Below the pieces are notes generated by a model that saw nothing but the letters and a program-made list of their open reading frames with translations, ran no database searches and was not told the origin of the DNA. This document shows positions 9,298 through 18,000 of a stretch of 64,000 nt of DNA, one piece after another. A program made the position numbers and the translations under genes. The DNA lies in assembly GCA_024276675.1 (NCBI GenBank), contig JAJRWT010000091.1, forward strand, positions 103,797 through 167,796, in the 5' to 3' direction. How positions within the stretch are numbered: the first letter of the stretch is position 1; each line of letters starts with the position of its first letter. The DNA comes from Myxococcota bacterium. GTDB lineage: Bacteria; Myxococcota_A; UBA796; JAFGLY01.

Positions 9298-9393
9298 CGC
9301 TCACTTGCATATCTATTGAAGGCTCACGAACTCCGATCTTCCATAGCACGTTGTGCCGTGACGGAGATTTGGCCGTGGTCCATGGAGGTTCAG

Positions 9394-9549
9394 TTGAAGA
9401 GAACATATCAGCCAAGCAACGTAAAGCGAAAACGATGTCACGGCTTCCGAGCAAGGATGCGCACCGTAGGTGGAAGAAGGGTCATAACCCGTCGCCGGGC
9501 CAAGGGGCGAAAGCGGCTGGTGGTGACCATTCCCAGCAAGGAACGTTGA
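9394..9549 (+). CDS. rpmH: 50S ribosomal protein L34
   Basis: This 51-aa basic protein starts with the L34 hallmark (M)KRTYQPS and has the conserved GFRARM and RRRAKGRKRL segments. A TTG start at 9394 is preferred to the in-frame ATG at 9382. GGAGG lies exactly 5 nt before the TTG, and the resulting N-terminus matches L34 proteins, which start at KRT. The stop overlaps the rnpA start by 4 nt (TTGA). It is the first gene of the origin-proximal operon and divergent from dnaA. Confidence 0.95.
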   Translation: MKRTYQPSNVKRKRCHGFRARMRTVGGRRVITRRRAKGRKRLVVTIPSKER

Positions 9550-9908
9550 CAAGAAAAGGTGAACGTTATCCTCCCAGCATTCGAATTCGTTCGACTGGGG
9601 ACTACAGGCGAATACAGAGCAGCGGTCGGAGGTTTCGAACTGCTTCGTTGATAGTGCTTTTTACCAGCGGTCGATCAAACAGCAGTCGCGTTGGATTGAC
9701 GGTTGGTAGAAGAGTGGGAAATGCAGTGGTTCGAAATCGGGTCAAGAGGTGGTTGAGAGAGGCTGTGAGGCTCAACTACGGACGACTTCCAGGAAGGTTG
9801 GATGTAGTTTTTGTTGCTGTTCCCGCCGCCTCAAGGGCTGGAGCAAAGGTACTCGCCGCAGAGGTGGAACAAGCGTTCAACAAGCTCTCAAAGGCACCAT
9901 CTGGATGA
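9546..9908 (+). CDS. rnpA: Ribonuclease P protein component
   Basis: RnpA is the protein cofactor of RNase P, which matures tRNA 5' ends. From the TTG at 9546 the product is 120 aa, the usual family length. It carries the RNR fingerprint RVGNAVVRNRVKRWLREA, plus an N-terminal R-x-x-x-DYRRI segment. The TTG overlaps the rpmH stop (TTGA) with AAGGA 3 nt upstream, so translation is probably coupled. No later ATG would leave an intact protein. Its stop in turn overlaps the yidD ATG. Confidence 0.93.
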   Translation: MTRKGERYPPSIRIRSTGDYRRIQSSGRRFRTASLIVLFTSGRSNSSRVGLTVGRRVGNAVVRNRVKRWLREAVRLNYGRLPGRLDVVFVAVPAASRAGAKVLAAEVEQAFNKLSKAPSG

Positions 9909-10216
9909 AATGGTTGATCACCCGATTGATTCGTGTCTACCAACTGACGCTGAGCAGTTGGATGCCACCTGTTTGTCGGTTCACACCGAGCTGTTCCCAG
10001 TACGCAATCGAAGCCATTCAGCTACATGGCTTGATTAGGGGTCTGATCCTGGCAAGCTGGAGAGTGCTTCGCTGCAACCCTTTCCATCCAGGTGGAGTCG
10101 ATCCCGTGCCGGAAAATGGTACGGGGTGGCTTCTCTCGTCTTCCAGCAGTATGCACATGAAGGGCTTGAAGGCCTCCTGTTGTTCGGAACGAGATGACTC
10201 TGGAGAAAGCTCGTGA
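9905..10216 (+). CDS. yidD: Membrane protein insertion efficiency factor YidD
   Basis: YidD is a small inner-membrane-associated factor that helps YidC insert proteins. The 103-aa protein has the family core CRFTPSCSQYAIEAI followed by RCNPFHPGGVDPVP. It starts at an ATG overlapping the rnpA stop (ATGA at 9905). The C-terminal tail after about residue 70 is unusually long and Ser/Cys-containing compared with typical 75-85-aa YidD proteins. Its stop overlaps the GTG start of yidC. Confidence 0.93.
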   Translation: MKWLITRLIRVYQLTLSSWMPPVCRFTPSCSQYAIEAIQLHGLIRGLILASWRVLRCNPFHPGGVDPVPENGTGWLLSSSSSMHMKGLKASCCSERDDSGESS

Positions 10217-11943
10217 ACGATTATGAGCAAGGTGGTAGTGGTAACGAACAAAGGGCTATCCTTGCAATTGTCCTGAGTCTTGCTGTCTACTGGCTCTGGG
10301 CATCCTGGGCATCTCCTCCGGTATCGACCACTGGTGAACAGGAGATTCAGCCGCCCGCCCTCTCTTCATCGGAGCTTACAAAAGGGCAGCAAATGCCGGC
10401 TCAACAGGCTGGTTCCAGTGTCCAGGCTGGTTCCAGTACCGAAGAGCAAAAGGTACCAAAAGAACTGCAGGACCTGCCAGCACCGGAGCAGGAAGAGCAA
10501 ACCTTTCCCTTGTCTACGGAACAATGGCATGCACAGTGGACCACCCACGGTGGTGCGATGAGGTCACTGGTACTTCCAGGGCATCCAGGTCCATACCTCG
10601 TGACCCCGCTTCATAGCTGGCTTATCAAGAAACTTACAACCGGCACTGACGAACCATGGATACCCTACAAGGGGGCAGACGGTCCGGAACAGCTCATCTC
10701 CGAAGCCGCTCTTTTTGCTTCAGCGGGCTCCGGGGGCGGCAATTTCACCGACGGCGCATACTCGTTGCTTGATCTTTCGCCCGACAAGGCTGTTTTTCAA
10801 CGTATTTCTCCTGATGGCATCAGAATTGTCAAGAGCTACGAGCTTTCAACCGGGGAATACCAGGGATCGCTCGTCGTGCGCTTCGAAAATGTCGGCGACG
10901 AGACGTTCAACGGTTCGTTGTGGGTGGGCTTGTCTGATGATGCCACAGGCAAGGCAGGCAGGTACTCCAACGTTGCTCGGCCCGCAGCCGTCGTGAATGG
11001 ATCGCTGGAAACTCAGAACGATGTCTCTGAACTGGTGGCGGCGCCTGCAAGGCACGAGGGTCAGGTTTCGTGGATCGGTATTTCCAACAGGTACTTCCTT
11101 ACAGCCATGGTTCCCGAGGATCACCAGTGGGGCAACCTGGTATTTGCCGCCAGGGATCCCGAGTACGCCGGTGCTTACCTTGTGACCGATCAACTGGAGT
11201 TGAAACCCGGCCAAGGCAGGGAATTCAAACTGCACCTGTATGCAGGTCCAAAGGAACTCTCAAGGCTTGTTGCCATGGGCGACGATCTGGACAAGGCCGT
11301 GCAGTTCGGATGGTTTGGATTCTTCGCTCGAATTCTGCTGTGGCTCTTGCGGCACCTCCACGCTTTGGTTGGTAACTGGGGGGTCGCCATCATTGGTCTG
11401 ACGCTGCTGGTGAAGGGTCTGTTCTTTCCCCTGACTCAGAAAGCATTCAGATCCGCCAAGGAAATGCAGCGTCTGCAGCCGCAGTTGAACGAGGTCAAGG
11501 AAAAGTTCAAGGACAACAAGGAAATGCAGACCCAAGAGACCATGCGGCTTTTCAAGGAGCACAAGGTCAACCCCATGGGTGGATGCCTACCAACGCTCAT
11601 CCAACTTCCGGTGTGGATAGCGCTTTACAACGTACTTCTGTTCAGTGTTGATCTCTATCACAGCAGTTTTCTCGTGTACCGGGATTTGTCGGCTCCGGAT
11701 CCATACTCGTTGCTGCCAATCCTGGTGGGGATCTTGATGTTCGTCCAGCAAAAGATGACCCCGATGACCGGCATGGATCCCACCCAGGCCAAGATGATGC
11801 GCTTGATGCCGTTGATATTCGTGTTTTTCATATTCAGCTTTCCATCCGGCCTGGCAATCTACATACTGGTGAACAGCATCTTGACAATCCTGCAGCAATG
11901 GTTGATCAACAAGAACTATCAGAAAAGTCTCGCGTCAACCTGA
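10213..11943 (+). CDS. yidC: Membrane protein insertase YidC
   Basis: YidC inserts and folds inner-membrane proteins, alone or with SecYEG. The 576-aa protein starts with a GTG at 10213 that overlaps the yidD stop (GTGA) and has GGAG 7 nt upstream. An N-terminal membrane anchor (AILAIVLSLAVYWLW, about residues 15-30) is followed by a low-complexity Ser/Gln/Glu linker and the large periplasmic domain. The C-terminal Oxa1/YidC core (about 370-576) has WGVAIIGLTLLVKGLFFPL and the QLPVWIALYNVL segment. The two-domain form is that of Gram-negative (didermic) bacteria. Confidence 0.96.
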   Translation: MNDYEQGGSGNEQRAILAIVLSLAVYWLWASWASPPVSTTGEQEIQPPALSSSELTKGQQMPAQQAGSSVQAGSSTEEQKVPKELQDLPAPEQEEQTFPLSTEQWHAQWTTHGGAMRSLVLPGHPGPYLVTPLHSWLIKKLTTGTDEPWIPYKGADGPEQLISEAALFASAGSGGGNFTDGAYSLLDLSPDKAVFQRISPDGIRIVKSYELSTGEYQGSLVVRFENVGDETFNGSLWVGLSDDATGKAGRYSNVARPAAVVNGSLETQNDVSELVAAPARHEGQVSWIGISNRYFLTAMVPEDHQWGNLVFAARDPEYAGAYLVTDQLELKPGQGREFKLHLYAGPKELSRLVAMGDDLDKAVQFGWFGFFARILLWLLRHLHALVGNWGVAIIGLTLLVKGLFFPLTQKAFRSAKEMQRLQPQLNEVKEKFKDNKEMQTQETMRLFKEHKVNPMGGCLPTLIQLPVWIALYNVLLFSVDLYHSSFLVYRDLSAPDPYSLLPILVGILMFVQQKMTPMTGMDPTQAKMMRLMPLIFVFFIFSFPSGLAIYILVNSILTILQQWLINKNYQKSLAST

Positions 11944-12004
11944 CACTCGCATCCTGGTTCAGTGTATTGAACAGGTTGTGTGAGGCACCATAGAGAGGAA
12001 CAAC

Positions 12005-12844
12005 ATGCTCGAAAATAAACCTGAAGGTCTTGAAGCAGTACAGGCCGAAGGCCATTCGCTGGAAGAAGCCTTGTCGATAGGCGCCAGGAGGCTTGAACTG
12101 AACCCAGGCGAGGTGGAGTACAGGCTGGATCTGGACCATTTTCGGAACGACATGGGTAGAAGTGTCGGAATGGACACCGTCAAGATTTGGGTCTGGCCCA
12201 AGAACAGAGAAGTCATTGCCGCCGCAGGAGATGCCACCTCGTTCATCGAGGAGCTTTTGAACCACATGGGTTTCAGCGCGAAGGTGGACATCCAGACCAG
12301 AGAACAGGAAAAGCGAGCCAAGATCCGGATCAACACGGAATACGCCGCCAGAATCGTTGGGAAACGAGGAGCCACTCTCGACGCCGTGAAAGAGCTTCTG
12401 CTGGCCCACATGAAGTCTGAACATCATGACTGGGACTTCATACTGGAGGTGCCCGACAGACGAGAGCGCCGGAGAGATGGTCCTGAAAGGGCCGAAGAAC
12501 CCCGAAGGAACGCTCGTCCGTCGGAAAGACATGCCCGTGGAAGGAAGAGATCATCGGAGAGGAGCAACTCCCGCGAGCCCAGAGTCAACGAAGACAGGGT
12601 AGTCCGCATGGTCAGAAAGGTAGCCAGGCGAGTGATCTCCAAGGGCGAGCCAGAATTGATTCGCAAGGAGTTGAACAGCTTTGCCCGTAGGATCGTTCAC
12701 GTGACCATTGCCAACGAGTTTGATGATCTCACGACAGAATCCATCGGTGACGGACCTGTGAAGAGAGTGAAGGTACTGCCCAGGGCAGACAAATCAGTGG
12801 AATCCAACAACACTCAGATCCAGGACGAAAACCGCTTGGAGTAG
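12005..12844 (+). CDS. khpB: RNA-binding protein KhpB (Jag)
   Basis: KhpB/Jag proteins bind RNA and are usually encoded next to yidC. The 279-aa protein has an N-terminal Jag-like segment, a KH domain with the GxxG loop (VGKRGATLD near residue 118), an Arg/Ser/Glu-rich linker (about 155-195) and a C-terminal R3H domain with the R-x3-H core (ARRIVHV near residue 224). GAGG lies 6 nt before the ATG. The linker is longer and more charged than in firmicute Jag. It ends in a TAG stop, showing that TAG is a normal stop codon in this genome. Confidence 0.9.
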   Translation: MLENKPEGLEAVQAEGHSLEEALSIGARRLELNPGEVEYRLDLDHFRNDMGRSVGMDTVKIWVWPKNREVIAAAGDATSFIEELLNHMGFSAKVDIQTREQEKRAKIRINTEYAARIVGKRGATLDAVKELLLAHMKSEHHDWDFILEVPDRRERRRDGPERAEEPRRNARPSERHARGRKRSSERSNSREPRVNEDRVVRMVRKVARRVISKGEPELIRKELNSFARRIVHVTIANEFDDLTTESIGDGPVKRVKVLPRADKSVESNNTQIQDENRLE

Positions 12845-12859
12845 AAGCGGCCCAGCCGA

Positions 12860-14236
12860 ATGGATCACAATTCTGATGATTTGAAGACCAGTTTGTTGGA
12901 TACCATCGTTGCCTGCGCAACGCCATGGGGTAGATCGGCAATCGCTCTGGTACGTTTGAGCGGGCCAGGCACGGATCGGCTCGTCTCTCGTGTATGCCGG
13001 TTGGCGGGGGGAAGGCTCCCCGAAGCCCGGCGATCAACTCTCGTCGATATTCTGGACAGTACGGGAGTGTTCGACAGGGGGCTCCTGGTATGGATGCCGG
13101 CACCATCCTCCTACACCGGGGAAGACTCGGCAGAGATATCCTGTCACGGAAATCCGCTGTTGGTCGAGAGGCTCCTTCAGGCATGCATGGAGGCCGGAGC
13201 CAGGATGGCTACCCCGGGTGAGTTCACCAAGAGGGCCCTCTTGAATGGCCGTCTGGATCTCACATCTGCGGAGGCGGTTCTCCAGACCATCGACGCCAGA
13301 AGCGCATCAGGCCTTGAAATAGCCATGAGGGGCATGGATGGTAGTCTTCAGAAATGGGCTTCCGGTATGTCTGCAAACCTTCTGGAAGTTGCGGCCGACA
13401 TGGAAGCCAGGCTGGATTTTCCTCAAGAGGGGACGACGCCTCCCGATGACATGGATTTGATAGATAGATTGGTTGAACTTGGTAGAGAGACCTTATCCCT
13501 GGCTCGAACGTTCAAGGTCGGCCGTATCCTTGTGGAGGGAGCCCGTGTTGCCCTGGTTGGTCCGGTCAATGCCGGGAAATCGAGTTTGTACAACGCTTTG
13601 CTGGGCAAGCCCAGAGCGTTGGTAAGCGAATTTCCAGGCACCACGAGAGACGTCCTGGAAAGTTCCGTAACGTTGGATGGAGTCCAGGTGACACTGCTGG
13701 ATACGGCAGGAGATCGAGCGAGCCCCGGCCCCATTGAAAGAGCCGGCCTGGAGCTACGGGATGAGATGCTGAAAGGAACGGATCTGCTCCTGGTTGTGCT
13801 ACCAGCTCATCTACCCCGTCTTGAGGAGAGCCGTATCGTACTGGAACGTACGGATCGCTTCAAGAGGCTCCTGGTGGCGAATCACTGGGACCGAGTTGGG
13901 GCGGTGGACATCATCTGTGGTCAGCCTGCAATCCGGACATGTGCACTTTCCGGATATGGCCTGGATGAACTGAAGAAGCAGATGAAGCGCAGCCTGTGCG
14001 ATGAGATTCCCGAAAGCTCGGGCCTGATGATAGCCAGTCAGAGGCAACGGGATCTGCTGCTGCGTACCGCTCATGCAGTGAATGCCGCCGTGGAAGCGTT
14101 GGAGGGAGAAGCGGGTCTGGCAGCAGCTTCCCTGGAGGTTACCGAGGCGCTTGAAGGTCTCGACCAGATGTCTGGACGCAATGTCAGAGAGGAAGTGCTG
14201 AATAATCTGTTTTCCAGGTTCTGCGTTGGAAAGTGA
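12860..14236 (+). CDS. mnmE: tRNA modification GTPase MnmE
   Basis: MnmE with MnmG makes 5-carboxymethylaminomethyluridine at tRNA wobble position 34. The 458-aa protein has the N-terminal folate-binding domain (residues 1-120, with the family motifs SYTGEDSAEI and TPGEFTKRA) and a helical domain. The inserted G domain has G1 GPVNAGKSS (234-242), G2/G3 FPGTTRD and LLDTAG, and G4 NHWD. The C-terminus ends in the conserved FCVGK, whose Cys is catalytically important. No clear Shine-Dalgarno precedes the ATG, but the N-terminus matches the family. The order yidC-jag-mnmE is typical of origin regions. Confidence 0.95.
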   Translation: MDHNSDDLKTSLLDTIVACATPWGRSAIALVRLSGPGTDRLVSRVCRLAGGRLPEARRSTLVDILDSTGVFDRGLLVWMPAPSSYTGEDSAEISCHGNPLLVERLLQACMEAGARMATPGEFTKRALLNGRLDLTSAEAVLQTIDARSASGLEIAMRGMDGSLQKWASGMSANLLEVAADMEARLDFPQEGTTPPDDMDLIDRLVELGRETLSLARTFKVGRILVEGARVALVGPVNAGKSSLYNALLGKPRALVSEFPGTTRDVLESSVTLDGVQVTLLDTAGDRASPGPIERAGLELRDEMLKGTDLLLVVLPAHLPRLEESRIVLERTDRFKRLLVANHWDRVGAVDIICGQPAIRTCALSGYGLDELKKQMKRSLCDEIPESSGLMIASQRQRDLLLRTAHAVNAAVEALEGEAGLAAASLEVTEALEGLDQMSGRNVREEVLNNLFSRFCVGK

Positions 14237-14317
14237 CATTCATGTGAAATTGCGAGGGCTCACGTCAGTGCTTGTGTGGCCAAGTTGCAGATACGAGTCC
14301 ATGTTCGAGGAAGTGGG

Positions 14318-15280
14318 ATGAAGTCCATGAATTCGCTGTTTATAATGGATAGAATAGACTCAATAGACCTGAATGGTGATTCAACCTTCATCTTGATGTG
14401 CGAGTACACGAGGAGAGGTTGGACAGTGTATTCATGTCTGCCCAACGACCTGTATTTCGAGGGTGGAACGGTACTGGCGAGAGCCCTGAAGGTAGAATGT
14501 GGCGAAGAACCAAGGCGGATTGATAAGCTTGGAACCGAGTTACTGGACACTGCGCACCTGGACGTCGTCTGGATGCGTAAGGATCCACCCTTCGACATCG
14601 AGTACATCTTCACCACTCTGATGTTGGACATCGTGTCCCGGCGAACTCCAGTCATAAACAATCCGGAAGCCTTGAGATTCGCCAATGAAAAGATGTATGC
14701 GCTGCGATGGCCTCACCTGGTGCCTGAGACAGTCGTTTCTTCCAATATCGCCCACATCAGGCGTACCGTGGAACGCATGGGGCAAGCCGTGCTGAAACCA
14801 TGGGATGGAAACGCTGGCAGGGGAGTCATCGTCACCCGAGCAGGTGATCTCAACGTCGGGGTATTCGCGGAGCTGCTTACAGGAGAGGAAAGTCGATCAA
14901 TAATCATACAGCGCTATGTCCCTGAGATCTTCCAGGGCGACAAGAGGGTGATCCTGGTGGACGGTGAACCCCTCGGTTGGTTGAACCGTATTCCAGGAAC
15001 AGAGGATCACAGGGGAAATATGCATGTAGGTGCCAGCGTGGTGCCTTGTGACCTGAGCGAAAGGGACCTGTACATCTGCCGTGAGTTGTCGGTGGAGCTG
15101 AAGAAATCGGGTCTTCTGTTCGTCGGTATCGACATCATCGGAAGCTATCTCACAGAGATCAACGTTACGAGTCCCACGGGTATCCAGGAAATCAACAGGC
15201 TCATGGGCAAGAGATTGGAGCGTGACCTCGTTGATGCTGCTGAAGAGTACATGCAAAGATGGAACGAGGAACCAAAATGA
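14318..15280 (+). CDS. gshB: Glutathione synthetase (ATP-grasp)
   Basis: GshB joins gamma-glutamylcysteine and glycine. Family-defining segments are LDVVWMRKDPPFDIEYI (about residue 85), the ATP-grasp nucleotide-binding region VLKPWDGNAGRGV, and FVGIDIIGSYLTEINVTSPTG near the C-terminus. The last is nearly identical to the E. coli enzyme from memory. I start it at ATG 14318 (320 aa) because GAGG lies 7 nt upstream and the N-terminus aligns with the family; an ATG at 14327 is also possible. No gshA is present in the window. The stop overlaps the next gene by 4 nt. Confidence 0.92.
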   Translation: MKSMNSLFIMDRIDSIDLNGDSTFILMCEYTRRGWTVYSCLPNDLYFEGGTVLARALKVECGEEPRRIDKLGTELLDTAHLDVVWMRKDPPFDIEYIFTTLMLDIVSRRTPVINNPEALRFANEKMYALRWPHLVPETVVSSNIAHIRRTVERMGQAVLKPWDGNAGRGVIVTRAGDLNVGVFAELLTGEESRSIIIQRYVPEIFQGDKRVILVDGEPLGWLNRIPGTEDHRGNMHVGASVVPCDLSERDLYICRELSVELKKSGLLFVGIDIIGSYLTEINVTSPTGIQEINRLMGKRLERDLVDAAEEYMQRWNEEPK

Positions 15281-16671
15281 ATTCCTGGAAGATCATCCTT
15301 ATTGCGCTGGTGCCAGTCTTTCCTTTGTTGATGGGTGGAAATGCGAGTACAGACATTGATGTGATTGGCGTGGATAGCCAGGAAGATACAAAAGATACGA
15401 TATTGGCCGACGGAGACGAAGCAACCACCGGAGACGAAGAAGAGACCGAAGACAACGACGAAGAAGACATTGACGAAGGGACGATTACCGGAAAGGCTCC
15501 TCGTACTGCCGCCGAACCATACCTGGAAAGCAATTCTTCGGAACAGCAGGCAACACCTGCCATCGACGCCCGGGAAGCCATGGAAATGCAGGCAAGGCCC
15601 TATGAGCCCATTGTCTACCGAGGACAGCGCTACCTGGGATTGGCGCCACAGTTCATTGACAGCTCCATTCGCGGGCTGGAGTTGATCTACCGGCGTGACT
15701 ACAAGGCGGCAAAAGCGCACTTCGACCAGATGAGCACCAGGTACGCCGACTCAGCGATTGGCGCTGTCGGCCGCATGTTGATCTGGCAGGCTTTGATGGT
15801 GGAAAACTTCGACTTCAAGTACGACAAGCAATTCGAAGTCTCTTTCAGGGAAGCTCGCAAGAAGCTGGAAGATTCCATGAGAACACCTGGAAACGAAGCC
15901 TGGGAGGAATTCTTGCTGGCGGGAGTCCTGGGAGTGGATGCGGTTCACGTCATGAGAAAAGGCAATTACTTCCAGGCCCTGAACCGGGGTTTCGAGGCAA
16001 TGCAGGCTGTGGATCGTTGCAGGGAGTTGGCGCCTGATTTTCCTGATTTGCTCCTTGGCGACGGCATTTACAACTACTGGCGTTCCGTGGTTACCTTGAC
16101 CTTCAAGTTTCTTCCCACCTTTGAAGACAAGAGAGCCCTTGGAATTCAGCAGATGCAGCGCGCCGAACGGGAGTCGATATTCCTTTCGACTCCGGCAACG
16201 GTTTCACTGGCCTTTTCCTACCTGGAAGAGCGGGATTTCAAGCGGGCATCGAGTGCTGCATGGCGTGCCCATCGTGCCTACCCCGACAATGTGATCAACA
16301 ACATTCTCCTTGGGCGTATCTACCTGTATATGAGGCGATATGAAAAGGCTCTGGAGATCTTCCAGGACATCTTGGTTTCCGTGCCCGACAACGAGCGCAG
16401 CCACTATTATCTTGGGCTCATCTATTACCGAACTCGAAGGTTGGATGAAGCACTGGTGGAGTTCGACAACTATCTATCGTTCGATCTGGCCCCTGAATAC
16501 CAAGCCTCTACCCTCTACAGGAAGGGAAACATCTACTTCAGGCGCAAGGACTACGAGACCGCTGAAGGACTGTATAGACAGGCATGGAAGGTTTCGCGTC
16601 ACAAGGGAGCGAAGCGCAGGCTCGAAAGACTGAAAACCATGAAGAAGGAAGGCAAGATACAAGAAGGATGA
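15277..16671 (+). CDS. Secreted TPR-repeat protein of unknown function
   Basis: The 464-aa product has an N-terminal signal peptide (IILIALVPVFPLLMG) and an acidic low-complexity stretch rich in Asp/Glu/Thr at about residues 25-75. Helical tetratricopeptide-type repeats follow, the clearest at about 310-460 (for example NNILLGRIYLYMRRYEKALEIF and YYLGLIYYRTRRLDEALVEF). ATG 15277 overlaps the gshB stop (ATGA), with GAGG upstream. TPR proteins scaffold complexes; a periplasmic or outer-membrane-linked role is inferred from the signal peptide. It converges on the next gene with a 7-nt gap. Confidence 0.7.
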   Translation: MNSWKIILIALVPVFPLLMGGNASTDIDVIGVDSQEDTKDTILADGDEATTGDEEETEDNDEEDIDEGTITGKAPRTAAEPYLESNSSEQQATPAIDAREAMEMQARPYEPIVYRGQRYLGLAPQFIDSSIRGLELIYRRDYKAAKAHFDQMSTRYADSAIGAVGRMLIWQALMVENFDFKYDKQFEVSFREARKKLEDSMRTPGNEAWEEFLLAGVLGVDAVHVMRKGNYFQALNRGFEAMQAVDRCRELAPDFPDLLLGDGIYNYWRSVVTLTFKFLPTFEDKRALGIQQMQRAERESIFLSTPATVSLAFSYLEERDFKRASSAAWRAHRAYPDNVINNILLGRIYLYMRRYEKALEIFQDILVSVPDNERSHYYLGLIYYRTRRLDEALVEFDNYLSFDLAPEYQASTLYRKGNIYFRRKDYETAEGLYRQAWKVSRHKGAKRRLERLKTMKKEGKIQEG

Positions 16672-16678
16672 CGCTACC

Positions 16679-17605
16679 CTAGGTTGCGGGTATCACCAGG
16701 GTCATTCCGGGGTTCAGCCTCGTCCTGCCGTTCAGTTGTGATCTGTTGGCTTCGAGTATGCTCTTCCACTTGGTGCTGTCGCCGTAGTATTTGCCCGCTA
16801 TTTCGTACAGGGTGTCGCCCTTCTTGACCTTGTGGGTCTTGCTGCTCCGAGCGGAGGGACGCGGATTTGAGGTGGTGGGGACGGCGTCGCTCAGTACTGT
16901 GTTGCCATGTTCAATTGGCTTTTCTGCGGTCTTGGAATCATGTCCTTCCGTTGAAGTGGAAGCGACTACGGGTTGGTCTTCGTCTTGTGGGGCTTCTGCA
17001 ATCGGGACTGTTTCCATGGCATCGTCGTCACCGCTGTTGAACCAGAGAAGCACCAGCAGGGTCAGGCAAACGCCCGAGAGGACGGCGGTGAGGCCGGACC
17101 AACCCTGGAGTCTGCGCTTGAGCAGGTTTTTTTCACGGTAGACCCTGGTGTTTTCGGTGCGGAGGCGTTTTGCTTCCAGCCTGAGGGAATGGAGTTCCGC
17201 CTGCTCTCTCGTGGCGACCCTGCGGTGGTGAACCTCGGCGGCTTCTCGCTCGGTTCGCAACCCTTTCTCTACTTCTGCCTGTATGGATGCAGGAATGGGC
17301 ACTCTGGAGGATCTGGCGGCTTCCAGTTGAGAGAGGGCGTCAGACCAGCGTTCCTGTGCAGCAAAGACTTTGGTCAGCAGAAGATGGGCTTCGCCGTCAT
17401 CGGGGTTCAGGCAGAGGAGTGTACGAAGGCGGTCTCTGGATGCTCCCAGGAGGCCCTCTTTGGCCAGTGTGAGGGCTTCGTCGTACAGTGCCGAGCAGGC
17501 GTCCATGCCCGATGCTTCCAGAATGCTGGATATCTTTTCGATGGCGCCTATGGAGTTGGCAGCTCGGGGGGTATCGTCAAATGGGTGTTTTTCCGTTGTA
17601 CTCAT
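16679..17605 (-). CDS. Membrane-anchored TPR-like protein with C-terminal LysM domain
   Basis: This 308-aa protein starts at ATG 17605. Residues about 20-110 form a TPR-like helical region (LLTKVFAAQERWSDALSQLE). A charged, probably coiled-coil segment follows, then a single transmembrane helix (LTAVLSGVCLTLLVLLWF, about 175-195) and an acidic Thr/Ser/Pro linker. The C-terminal LysM domain begins HKVKKGDTLYEIAGKYYGD and ends NPGMTLVIPAT. LysM binds peptidoglycan, so the topology would be cytoplasmic TPR, one membrane pass and periplasmic peptidoglycan binding. No strong ribosome binding site precedes the ATG. Confidence 0.75.
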   Translation of the reverse strand: MSTTEKHPFDDTPRAANSIGAIEKISSILEASGMDACSALYDEALTLAKEGLLGASRDRLRTLLCLNPDDGEAHLLLTKVFAAQERWSDALSQLEAARSSRVPIPASIQAEVEKGLRTEREAAEVHHRRVATREQAELHSLRLEAKRLRTENTRVYREKNLLKRRLQGWSGLTAVLSGVCLTLLVLLWFNSGDDDAMETVPIAEAPQDEDQPVVASTSTEGHDSKTAEKPIEHGNTVLSDAVPTTSNPRPSARSSKTHKVKKGDTLYEIAGKYYGDSTKWKSILEANRSQLNGRTRLNPGMTLVIPAT

Positions 17606-18000
17606 GGCTGGATTGAACTTTGGTGGGAAGGAGTTTTTCTTGCCCGGGGGACGGACATGAGGAGGGATGCGTATGCGGATCCACCAGGGATCGCATAACA
17701 TCATAGCATATTGTTTTGTCAAGACCAGAATGTGTACATTTTTTTTAGTTTCCATCATGGATGAATGTCTGGATTTACGGCCTGTAAACTGAATAAAATG
17801 CAACATGTCATTTTTTCTGGTTATCTGGTTCCCGTCCTGGAAAGGCTCCCCTCGCCGGAGCGGCCAACTTTGTTCGATCACCTGTCCGATCACCGGTCAG
17901 GCACTCCCGCGCAACTACTTGAGGATGGGTTTTCATGGTTGACCCTGACAAGCCGCAAGCTCTCTAAAGCGATACGTTGCGCGCTTCCAAGAGGTTCCAC
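17606..18000. other. divergent intergenic region, 395 nt
   Basis: This region separates the leftward LysM gene from the rightward RNA methyltransferase gene and must carry promoters for both. An AT-rich patch lies at 17700-17760. The minus-strand reading frame of the LysM gene stays open upstream to 17893, but that part has no conserved feature. I see no RNA gene or repeat. Confidence 0.35.

Noticed and set aside
16679..17893. Start of the LysM gene at 17893
   Set aside because: The upstream 96 residues are irregular and unlike the rest; ATG 17605 gives a coherent protein.
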